Of a DNA stretch of 5,185 nucleotides, positions 1 to 5,185 are shown in pieces. A program made the translations under genes and the position numbers. A model generated the notes under the pieces. That model had not been told where the DNA came from. It made no database searches and was given only the letters and a program-made list of their open reading frames with translations. Source of the DNA: an uncultured Lachnospiraceae bacterium (GTDB lineage: Bacteria; Bacillota; Clostridia; Lachnospirales; Lachnospiraceae); the NCBI GenBank assembly GCA_946566415.1, contig CAMNWW010000178.1:1-5185 (forward strand). The letters are read 5' to 3'. Numbering within the stretch: the stretch's first letter is position 1; each line of letters starts with the position of its first letter.

Positions 1-740
1 CCAGACTGAACGAGGGTACTGTTCTGACAGAGGAATTCCGGGAACAGAAGATGACAAAAGAGGCGGCCGGGATCTTGGAGGGCATGGACCCAGAGGACCG
101 TGCAAAGGCCGCGGCGCTGTTTTTACTCCAGAACGGAGATTCCCAAAATCCTGCCGGATTTTTCCGTGCCAGGAATCTTAAAAAGCAGGAGCAGATCTGG
201 GCGAGGAGACCGGCCTGGGAAAAGTATGTATCTTACTGCCAGGCCATCTGGTCGGATGTGGAATATTTTCCGGTTCCGTGTTCTTCTCTCCACAAGGAAT
301 ATCAGGTGAATTATAATGATTCCTGGATGGCCAAACGGACCTACGGCGGAGAACGGGGACACGAGGGATGCGATATCATGGCAAGCCATGACAAGCCAGG
401 GCTTTACCCGGTCGTCAGCATGACGGATGGAACGGTTTCCAGTAAGGGATGGCTGGAAAAGGGCGGTTACCGTCTTGGAATCTTTTCCCCCTCCGGCGGA
501 TACTTTTACTACGCTCATCTGGATTCCTATGCGGATATTGAAGAAGGAGATACAGTACGCGCCGGGGATATCATCGGATTTATGGGGAACAGCGGATATG
601 GTCCCAAAGGAACGAAAGGGATGTTTGCCACTCACCTTCATGTGGGAATTTATCTGTATCCGGACGGAATGGAAGTCAGCGTTAATCCGTATTGGATTTT
701 GCGGATGATCGAAGAGAAAAAACTTTCCTGTTCCTTTTAA
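1..740 (+). CDS. M23-family zinc metallopeptidase (LytM/peptidoglycan endopeptidase type), 5' end outside window
   Basis: M23 enzymes are zinc endopeptidases that usually cut peptide cross-bridges of peptidoglycan outside the cytoplasm. Numbering from the Met at position 51 (229 residues to the stop), the C-terminal half carries the family's zinc ligands: His104 and Asp108 in GHEGCDIM, and His197 in THLHVGIY, where His195 is the usual catalytic His. A YYAHLDSY segment (about 153-160) and a GxxxGxxGNSGYG-like turn near 172-184 also fit the LytM fold. The frame stays open from position 51 back to position 3 without a stop, and the Met at 51 has no well-placed ribosome binding site, so the real start is probably upstream. 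The first 75 or so visible residues are charged and probably helical and match no domain I recognise. No signal peptide or membrane segment is visible, but it could lie in the missing part. The catalytic call is firm; the biological role (growth, division or sporulation) cannot be told from here. Confidence 0.86.
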   Translation, partial: RLNEGTVLTEEFREQKMTKEAAGILEGMDPEDRAKAAALFLLQNGDSQNPAGFFRARNLKKQEQIWARRPAWEKYVSYCQAIWSDVEYFPVPCSSLHKEYQVNYNDSWMAKRTYGGERGHEGCDIMASHDKPGLYPVVSMTDGTVSSKGWLEKGGYRLGIFSPSGGYFYYAHLDSYADIEEGDTVRAGDIIGFMGNSGYGPKGTKGMFATHLHVGIYLYPDGMEVSVNPYWILRMIEEKKLSCSF

Positions 741-752
741 CTATGGTATACT
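724..752 (+). promoter_or_regulatory. Putative extended -10 promoter for the rsmF-rsuA-HAD-ygiQ cluster
   Basis: TGGTATACT at 744-752 is an extended -10 element: TG, one base, then TATACT (747-752), which matches five of six bases of the sigma-A consensus. The -35 region 17 bases upstream (TTTCCT, 724-729) is poor, matching three of six, which is common for extended -10 promoters. Transcription would start near 759, giving a leader of about 50 bases before the ATG at 810. A weaker alternative is CTTACA (751-756) with TATACC (774-779) at 17-base spacing. No terminator separates this from the upstream peptidase gene, so read-through is also possible. Assigned by eye only. Confidence 0.5.
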
Positions 753-763
753 TACAAAGATCA

Positions 764-791
764 CCTTTTTATTTATACCCGATAAAAAAGG
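764..791 (+). other. A/T-rich hairpin candidate in the rsmF leader
   Basis: CCTTTTTAT (764-772) is complementary to ATAAAAAAGG (782-791), giving nine pairs with one bulged A around a nine-base loop. The right arm includes the AAGG of an upstream Shine-Dalgarno-like AAGGAG, but leaves the better-placed GGAGG at 796-800 free. It lacks a following U tract, so it is not a terminator. The stem is mostly A-U and would be weak, so any regulatory role is speculative. Confidence 0.3.
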
Positions 792-795
792 AGAT

Positions 796-800
796 GGAGG
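796..800 (+). promoter_or_regulatory. Ribosome binding site for rsmF
   Basis: GGAGG ends nine bases before the ATG at 810, which supports that start. A second Shine-Dalgarno-like AAGGAG lies at 788-793 but is too far away (16 bases) to be the main site. Confidence 0.8.
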
Positions 801-809
801 AAATACCGA

Positions 810-2207
810 ATGAACAGGCTTCCAATTACATTTGAAGAAAAAATGCGCCGTCTTCTTGGCGGTGAATTTGACGCATATATAGATTGTTTTGATAAGCCGC
901 GCTATAACGGGCTGCGGGTAAATACCAGAAAAATATCTGTTGAAGAATTTGAGAGGATATGTCCGTTTCCTATCCGTCCGGTCCCGTGGATAGAGAATGG
1001 TTTTTATTTTGATGGAGAAAAGGTTTCTCCGTCAAGACACCCTTACTATTTTGCAGGGCTTTTTTATCTGCAGGAGCCAAGCGCTATGACGCCTGCGAAC
1101 CGTCTGCCGGTAGAGGAGGGCGACCGTGTTCTTGATCTGTGCGCCGCTCCTGGCGGCAAAGCAACGGAGCTGGCGGCAAAGCTTAATGGGACCGGGATGC
1201 TGGCGGCAAACGATATCAGCGCTTCCAGAGCCAGAGGCCTTCTTAAGAACCTTGAAATTTTCGGAATTGCAAATATGATGGTTTTAAGCGAGGAACCGGG
1301 AAATCTGGAAAAAATCTTTCCAGAATATTTTGACAAGATACTCATTGACGCTCCTTGTTCCGGAGAGGGGATGTTCCGGAAAGACAAGCGTATGATAAAA
1401 GCCTGGGAGGAACACGGTCCTTCGTACTTTGCAAAACTGCAGAGAAGTATCGTTCTCCAGGCAGCACGTATGCTGCGTCCGGGCGGTATGCTATTATATT
1501 CTACCTGTACTTTTGATCCTGAGGAGAACGAGCGGATTATTGAACATCTTATGGAACGCTGCCCGGAATTCCGGATTCTGCCGATCCCTCCATATGACGG
1601 GTTTTCACCGGGCATGCCGGAAGTAACAGATAAAAGGACGCCCGACCTTGCCAGGACAGTGCGCATCTTCCCTCATAAGATGGAGGGAGAGGGACATTTC
1701 ATGGCGCTCCTCCAAAAAGGGGATGCGAAAGAGGAAGCGGCTGTATACTGCAATGATTCCTTCGTATCTTCACAGAAAAAATCTTTTACGGTTCCGGAAG
1801 AACTGGAACGCTTTTTCAAAGATGTGAGTTGGAATCTAAGACCGGAACGCCTGAGTATCCAAGGTGAAAAGATCTATTATCTTCCGGAGGGGATGCCGCA
1901 GATGAGAAAACTGAGAGTTCTGCGGACAGGCCTTCTTTTGGGTGAGCTGAAAAAGAATCGTTTTGAGCCAAGCCAGGCTTTGGCTATGCATTTAACGAAA
2001 CAAGAATATTCACATACACTGGATTTTTCTTCGGAGGATACCCGGGTATGGCGTTATCTGAAAGGAGAGACGATCGAAACGGGTATGCCGGAAAAAGAAA
2101 AGGATTGGTATCTGGTCTGCGTGGATGGATTTCCGCTGGGGTGGGGGAAACTTCAGGGCGGGATCCTGAAGAACAAATATCTGCCTGGATGGAGGGCCAT
2201 GTCATGA
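810..2207 (+). CDS. rsmF: RsmF-type (RsmB/NOP family) 16S rRNA cytosine-C5 methyltransferase
   Basis: This is a cytoplasmic S-adenosylmethionine-dependent enzyme of 465 residues that methylates carbon 5 of cytosine in RNA, most likely in 16S rRNA. The SAM-binding motif I is VLDLCAAPGGKATELAAKL (residues 107-125). Motif IV is DAPCSGEGMFRK (180-191) with the product-release Cys183, and motif VI is YSTCTFDPEENE (230-241) with the nucleophile Cys233; both cysteines of the family are present. Residues 1-100 match the RsmF-type N-terminal RNA-binding part (RYNGLRVNT, FYLQEPSAM). Residues from about 325 form the RsmF C-terminal region, ending in a PUA-like domain (KDWYLVCVDGFPLGWGKLQGG, with a WGK motif). 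Length and the C-terminal domains favour RsmF over RsmB, which instead carries a NusB-like N-terminus. Escherichia coli RsmF makes m5C1407, while relatives in other bacteria also or instead modify C1400 or C1404, so the exact base here is unknown. Its stop overlaps the next start (ATGA). Confidence 0.93.
   Translation: MNRLPITFEEKMRRLLGGEFDAYIDCFDKPRYNGLRVNTRKISVEEFERICPFPIRPVPWIENGFYFDGEKVSPSRHPYYFAGLFYLQEPSAMTPANRLPVEEGDRVLDLCAAPGGKATELAAKLNGTGMLAANDISASRARGLLKNLEIFGIANMMVLSEEPGNLEKIFPEYFDKILIDAPCSGEGMFRKDKRMIKAWEEHGPSYFAKLQRSIVLQAARMLRPGGMLLYSTCTFDPEENERIIEHLMERCPEFRILPIPPYDGFSPGMPEVTDKRTPDLARTVRIFPHKMEGEGHFMALLQKGDAKEEAAVYCNDSFVSSQKKSFTVPEELERFFKDVSWNLRPERLSIQGEKIYYLPEGMPQMRKLRVLRTGLLLGELKKNRFEPSQALAMHLTKQEYSHTLDFSSEDTRVWRYLKGETIETGMPEKEKDWYLVCVDGFPLGWGKLQGGILKNKYLPGWRAMS
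1150..1210 (+). repeat. Three exact copies of an 11-base word in rsmF motif I region
   Basis: CTGGCGGCAAA occurs at 1150-1160, 1170-1180 and 1200-1210; the first two share two further bases (GC). The first copy is read in a different frame (Pro-Gly-Gly-Lys of the SAM-binding loop) from the other two (Leu-Ala-Ala-Lys and Leu-Ala-Ala-Asn). The copies sit 20 and 30 bases apart. No function is implied. Confidence 0.6.
2191..2195 (+). promoter_or_regulatory. Ribosome binding site deciding the rsuA start
   Basis: GGAGG lies within the last codons of rsmF, eight bases before the ATG at 2204. It selects the 2204 start over an in-frame ATG at 2048, which would overlap rsmF by 160 bases and add 52 residues with no resemblance to the family. 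A second ATG follows directly at 2207 and is a less well-spaced alternative. Confidence 0.8.
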
Positions 2208-2911
2208 TGATCCGCCTGGATAAGTTCCTTACCGACATGGGCGCGGGGACGAGAAGCGAAGTGAAAAATTCAATCCGCAAGGGGCGGGCGACGGTCGATG
2301 GAAAAGTCGTAAAAAAGCCGGAAGTAAAGATTGATTTTGATATTTGTAAGGTCACATACAACGGAGAAGCGGTTATTTACCGGAAATGGGAATACTATAT
2401 GATGAATAAGCCGGCGGGAGTCGTTTCCGCCGTAAGAGATAACAAAGAGCGGACAGTCCTTGACCTTTTGGATGGATGGAAGCGGAAAGATCTTTTTCCG
2501 GCAGGAAGGCTGGATAAAGATACCGAGGGTCTTCTCCTTATTACGAATGACGGAGAACTTGCCCATCGCATGCTTTCTCCCGGAAAGCATGTTGACAAAG
2601 TATATTATGCCCGGATTGCGGGAAACGTGTCCGAGGAGGATGCGGCGGCCTTTGCATCGGGAATCGATATCGGAGACGAGACGCCATCTCTCCCGGCAAA
2701 GCTTGAGATCTTATCGGCAGATGAATTTTCAGAAGTTCGCGTTACGATCCATGAAGGACGTTACCATCAGGTAAAACGAATGTTTCAGGCTGTCGGAAAG
2801 CAGGTCGTTTATCTAAAGAGGATCTCTATGGGAAGCCTTGTCCTGGACGAGTCCCTTGCACCGGGAGAATACCGGGAATTAACAAAAGAGGAGTTAAAAC
2901 AGCTATGCTGA
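2204..2911 (+). CDS. rsuA: RsuA-type 16S rRNA pseudouridine synthase
   Basis: This 235-residue protein belongs to the RsuA/RluB/E/F family, which converts specific uridines of rRNA to pseudouridine; the RsuA branch acts on 16S U516 during small-subunit assembly. Residues 1-50 are an S4 RNA-binding domain (IRLDKFLTDMGAGTRSEV, then the GRATVDGKVVKKP turn). The catalytic domain begins near 62 with YYMMNKPAGVVSA. Motif II is GRLDKDTEGLLLITNDG (101-117) with catalytic Asp104. HRMLSPGKHVDKVYYA (121-136) and EGRYHQVKRMFQAVG (184-198) are further family signatures. Length is close to E. coli RsuA (231 residues). The start overlaps the rsmF stop by four bases (ATGA), which suggests translational coupling, and its stop overlaps the next gene by seven bases. 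Specificity for U516 rather than a 23S site is inferred from the short C-terminus and family resemblance, and is less certain than the enzyme class. Confidence 0.93.
   Translation: MMIRLDKFLTDMGAGTRSEVKNSIRKGRATVDGKVVKKPEVKIDFDICKVTYNGEAVIYRKWEYYMMNKPAGVVSAVRDNKERTVLDLLDGWKRKDLFPAGRLDKDTEGLLLITNDGELAHRMLSPGKHVDKVYYARIAGNVSEEDAAAFASGIDIGDETPSLPAKLEILSADEFSEVRVTIHEGRYHQVKRMFQAVGKQVVYLKRISMGSLVLDESLAPGEYRELTKEELKQLC
2569..2591 (+). repeat. Perfect 9-bp inverted repeat within rsuA
   Basis: CATGCTTTC (2569-2577) and GAAAGCATG (2583-2591) are exact reverse complements around a five-base TCCCG loop; a T-G pair could extend the stem inward by one. It falls on codons for the conserved RMLSPGKHV segment. 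No T tract follows, so it is not a classical terminator. It may be coincidence of conserved codons. Confidence 0.6.
2887..2893 (+). promoter_or_regulatory. Ribosome binding site for the HAD phosphatase gene
   Basis: AGAGGAG lies in the last codons of rsuA and ends 11 bases before the ATG at 2905. The spacing is slightly long, but this is the only purine-rich match near the start. It supports a start that overlaps the rsuA stop. Confidence 0.6.
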
Positions 2912-3573
2912 ATCAAATAGACGCCATCCTGTTCGATATGGATGGAACGCTGGTAGATTCCATGTGGGTCTGGGTCAGCGTCGATGAAGATTATATAAAA
3001 AAATACAACCTGAAGGTTCCGGCTGATTTTCTGCAGAAGATGGAAGGAAAGAGCTTTACAGAAACAGCACAGTATTATCTTGATGTGTTTCCCTCCCTTC
3101 CTCATACATTGGAGGAACTCAAAAAAGAATGGTACGAGATGGCTTTGGAGAAGTATACCCGCGACGTGCGGATGAAGGATGGGGCAAAAGACTTTATCCG
3201 CAGAACGCATGACCTGGGAATCCGTCTGGGGATCGCTACAAGCAACGATAGGACGCTGGCCGAAAAGACGCTGGAGGCGCTGGGAATTTCAGAGTTTTTT
3301 GATGTGGTCAGCACGTCATGCGAGGTAAAAAAAGGAAAGCCTGCGCCGGACGTGTACCTGGAAGCCGCAAAACGCCTCGGCGTTTCTCCGGAAAAGTGTC
3401 TTGTTTTCGAGGATGTCCCTATGGGAATCCTTGCCGGGAAAAATGCCGGAATGAAGGTGTGCGCAGTCGACGACGACTTTTCACGCCGTCAGGAAACAAG
3501 GAAAAAAGAGCTTGCGGATTACTATATCCACAGCTATGATGAAATATTTGAATCTGCATACGAGGTGTTGTAA
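2905..3573 (+). CDS. HAD-superfamily hydrolase, subfamily IA (beta-phosphoglucomutase/phosphatase-like)
   Basis: This 222-residue cytoplasmic protein is a haloacid-dehalogenase-type phosphatase or phosphomutase. All four motifs are present: motif I FDMDGTLVDS (10-19) with nucleophile Asp11 and acid/base Asp13; motif II IATSND (110-115) with Ser113; motif III KGKPAPDVY (143-151) with Lys145; and motif IV FEDVPMG (168-174) with Glu169-Asp170. The stretch between motif I and about residue 88 is a helical C1 cap, typical of the beta-phosphoglucomutase-like group that includes sugar-phosphate and nucleotide phosphatases. The cap sets specificity, and I cannot name a substrate from it. The start at 2905 overlaps the rsuA stop by seven bases, and the stop TAA directly abuts the next ATG, so it is inside the operon. 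A run of seven A at 3327-3333 precedes the motif III lysine codon. Function beyond 'HAD phosphatase' is not supported; a housekeeping or metabolite-repair role is plausible. Confidence 0.92.
   Translation: MLNQIDAILFDMDGTLVDSMWVWVSVDEDYIKKYNLKVPADFLQKMEGKSFTETAQYYLDVFPSLPHTLEELKKEWYEMALEKYTRDVRMKDGAKDFIRRTHDLGIRLGIATSNDRTLAEKTLEALGISEFFDVVSTSCEVKKGKPAPDVYLEAAKRLGVSPEKCLVFEDVPMGILAGKNAGMKVCAVDDDFSRRQETRKKELADYYIHSYDEIFESAYEVL
3562..3565 (+). promoter_or_regulatory. Ribosome binding site for ygiQ
   Basis: GAGG inside the final codons of the HAD gene ends eight bases before the ATG at 3574. It supports that Met over the in-frame Met 12 codons later. The start directly follows the upstream TAA with no gap. 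Confidence 0.65.
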
Positions 3574-5185
3574 ATGAACGGGGGATTCCTGCCTGTCAGC
3601 AGAAGAGAGATGGAAGCAAGAGGATGGGAACAGGCGGATTTTGTATACGTCTGCGGAGACGCGTATGTAGACCATCCTTCTTTTGGACATGCTATTATTA
3701 CGCGGCTTCTGGAATCGTACGGATACAAGGTGGGAATGATCTCCCAGCCGGACTGGAAAGATCCGGAAAGCGTCACCGTATTCGGCGAGCCGCGCCTTGC
3801 GTTCCTAGTCTCCGCAGGAAATATGGACTCCATGGTGAACCATTATACGGTATCGAAAAAAAAGCGTTCTCAGGATATGTACACCCCGGGAGGACTTATG
3901 GGAAAGCGTCCTGACTATGCCTGTGTTGTATACGGAAATCTGATCCGGCAGACATACAAAAAGACGCCCGTCATTTTAGGCGGTATTGAGGCCAGCCTCA
4001 GAAGGCTTGCTCATTATGATTATTGGTCGGATAAATTAAAACGCTCTGTCCTTTTGGATTCTGCGGCAGACCTGATATCTTATGGAATGGGGGAGAAATC
4101 CATTATTGAGATCGCGCAGGCCCTGGATTCCGGATTGGATGTGAAAGATCTGACCTATATTGACGGGACTGTATGTAAAGTGTCGGATCCTTCAAGCATT
4201 TATGACGCTGTTATGCTTCCTTCATATGAAGAATTAAAAACGGACAAAAAGAACTATGCCAAAAGTTTTAGGGTACAATATCAAAATACGGATCCATTCA
4301 GCGGAAAACGGCTCATAGAGCCTTATAAAGAACATTTATATATTGTGCAGAATCCGCCTGCGGCTCCGCTTTCACAGTTGGAGATGGACGATGTTTATGG
4401 TCTTCCTTATATGCGCACATATCATCCCTCCTATGAAGCTAAGGGCGGTGTCCCGGCTATCGATGAGGTGAAATTCAGCCTGATCAGCAGCCGCGGATGC
4501 TTCGGCGGGTGCAGCTTTTGTGCACTTACTTTCCATCAGGGACGGATTATTCAGAGCCGGAGCCACAAGTCCCTTATTGAAGAGGCAAAGCGTTTGACCA
4601 AGGAGAAGGACTTCAAGGGTTACATTCATGACGTAGGAGGACCTACGGCAAATTTCCGCGCCCCTGCCTGTAAAAAACAGACGAGTTTGGGGGCGTGTCC
4701 TGACAGGCAGTGTCTGTTCCCGAAGCCCTGTCCAAACCTGGAAGCCGACCACACCGATTATGTGGAGCTTCTTCGGAAACTAAGGAAACTTCCAGGAGTA
4801 AAAAAAGTCTTTATCCGTTCGGGAATCCGTTTTGACTATCTGCTTGCAGATAAAAAAAATACTTTTCTCCGGGAGTTGTGCAGATACCATGTAAGCGGCC
4901 AGCTCAAAGTCGCGCCGGAGCACGTCTCGGACCAGGTGCTTCGGATGATGGGAAAACCGGAAAACGCCGTTTACCAGGAATTCACAGAAAAATATGCCAA
5001 GATCAACAAAGAATTGGGAATGAAGCAGTATCTTGTGCCTTATCTGATGTCCTCCCATCCGGGTTCAACTATGAAAGAGGCCGTTAGGCTTGCCGAGTAT
5101 CTGCGGGATCTAGGTTATATGCCGGAACAGGCGCAGGACTTTTACCCCACGCCCTCTACGATCTCCACCTGTATGTACTATACCG
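3574..5185 (+). CDS. ygiQ: YgiQ-family (UPF0313) radical SAM protein, 3' end outside window
   Basis: The frame is open from 3574 to the right edge: 537 codons with no stop, so the C-terminus is cut by the window, not by mutation. YgiQ proteins are conserved radical S-adenosylmethionine enzymes of unsettled function. The N-terminal half (about 1-290) has the YgiQ signature segments VCGDAYVDHPSFGHAI (26-41), GMISQPDW (54-61), YTPGGLMGKRPDYACVVY (103-120) and ILGGIEASLRRLAHYDYWSD (134-153). It is probably a Rossmann-like domain resembling the cobalamin-binding domains of some radical SAM enzymes. The radical SAM core follows: RGCFGGCSFC gives the 4Fe-4S ligands Cys309, Cys313 and Cys316. Then come HDVGGPTAN (352-360), a second cysteine cluster (Cys366, 375, 380, 386), KVAPEHVSDQVLRMMGKP (445-462) and QDFYPTPSTIS (521-531). 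Homologues run on into a poorly characterised C-terminal domain that is not visible here. It is the fourth gene of the rsmF-rsuA-HAD cluster and abuts the HAD stop. Family assignment is strong; reaction and substrate are unknown. Confidence 0.93.
   Translation, partial: MNGGFLPVSRREMEARGWEQADFVYVCGDAYVDHPSFGHAIITRLLESYGYKVGMISQPDWKDPESVTVFGEPRLAFLVSAGNMDSMVNHYTVSKKKRSQDMYTPGGLMGKRPDYACVVYGNLIRQTYKKTPVILGGIEASLRRLAHYDYWSDKLKRSVLLDSAADLISYGMGEKSIIEIAQALDSGLDVKDLTYIDGTVCKVSDPSSIYDAVMLPSYEELKTDKKNYAKSFRVQYQNTDPFSGKRLIEPYKEHLYIVQNPPAAPLSQLEMDDVYGLPYMRTYHPSYEAKGGVPAIDEVKFSLISSRGCFGGCSFCALTFHQGRIIQSRSHKSLIEEAKRLTKEKDFKGYIHDVGGPTANFRAPACKKQTSLGACPDRQCLFPKPCPNLEADHTDYVELLRKLRKLPGVKKVFIRSGIRFDYLLADKKNTFLRELCRYHVSGQLKVAPEHVSDQVLRMMGKPENAVYQEFTEKYAKINKELGMKQYLVPYLMSSHPGSTMKEAVRLAEYLRDLGYMPEQAQDFYPTPSTISTCMYYT

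Noticed and set aside
123..641. Minus-strand open frame of 172 codons
   Set aside because: It lies entirely opposite the M23 peptidase catalytic region and resembles no family I know.
741..809. Rho-independent terminator after the peptidase gene
   Set aside because: No G/C-rich stem followed by a T run is present; the only stems are A/T-rich and lie next to the rsmF ribosome binding site.
1064..1666. Minus-strand open frame of 200 codons
   Set aside because: It is antisense to the core of rsmF, covering its conserved catalytic motifs, and has no recognisable domain; it is a shadow of codon use on the other strand.
2048..2203. Upstream in-frame ATG at 2048 as the start of the pseudouridine synthase
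   Set aside because: It would overlap rsmF by 160 bases and add 52 residues unlike the family. The S4 domain begins right at the Met encoded at 2204, which has a well-spaced GGAGG.
3318..3539. Possible programmed -1 frameshift in the HAD gene: A7 run at 3327-3333 followed by an open -1 frame of about 70 codons
   Set aside because: The zero frame continues through the conserved motifs III and IV to a normal end. The -1 product would lose both motifs and is arginine/lysine-rich without any domain, and no clear stimulatory structure was seen.
3987..4000. Palindrome TGAGGC-CA-GCCTCA in ygiQ
   Set aside because: The two-base centre cannot form a normal RNA hairpin loop, and the codons encode the conserved IEASLR segment.
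4632..4647. Palindrome CGTAGG-AGGA-CCTACG in ygiQ
   Set aside because: It is a six-base arm over codons of the family-conserved DVGGPT segment, and such short stems are expected by chance.
4372..4752. Minus-strand open frame of 126 codons
   Set aside because: It is antisense to the radical SAM motif of ygiQ, whose reading is clearly the real one.
1..5185. Mobile element, CRISPR, defence system or novel island
   Set aside because: All coding space is taken by recognisable conserved families in one direction, with no direct-repeat arrays, integrase or transposase motifs, and no visible shift in composition.

Overview
The window looks like ordinary chromosome from a Firmicute, most likely a Clostridia member such as a Lachnospiraceae. 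The evidence is moderate base composition (judged by eye), strong GGAGG-type ribosome binding sites, a TGn-TATACT extended -10 promoter and tightly packed co-directional genes. The family-level placement is inference, because no rRNA or other marker sequence is present.

Layout: all five genes are on the + strand. (1) Positions 1-740 hold the 3' part of a gene for an M23 zinc metallopeptidase. Its reading frame is already open at the left edge, so the true start is probably outside the window. (2) Positions 741-809 are a short intergenic region with a probable promoter, an A/T-rich hairpin candidate and a good ribosome binding site. (3) Positions 810 to the right edge are a compact four-gene cluster: an RsmF-type rRNA cytosine-C5 methyltransferase (810-2207), an RsuA-type 16S rRNA pseudouridine synthase (2204-2911), a HAD-superfamily phosphatase (2905-3573), and a YgiQ-family radical SAM protein (3574 to beyond 5185, truncated by the window).

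The four cluster genes are joined by a 4-base stop/start overlap, a 7-base overlap and a directly abutting stop/start. Each downstream start has a ribosome binding site inside the end of the gene before it. This indicates one transcript with translational coupling. Two members modify ribosomal RNA. The HAD phosphatase substrate is unknown, and YgiQ proteins have no settled function.

I saw no tRNA or rRNA genes, CRISPR array, insertion sequence, integrase, defence system or rho-independent terminator, and no clear evidence of a previously undescribed system. The points most worth a second look are the YgiQ protein with its second cysteine cluster, the possible substrate of the HAD enzyme given its pseudouridine-synthase neighbour, the target base of the RsmF-type enzyme, and a few small sequence structures (a hairpin inside rsuA, the leader hairpin, an 11-base triple repeat, A8 tracts).
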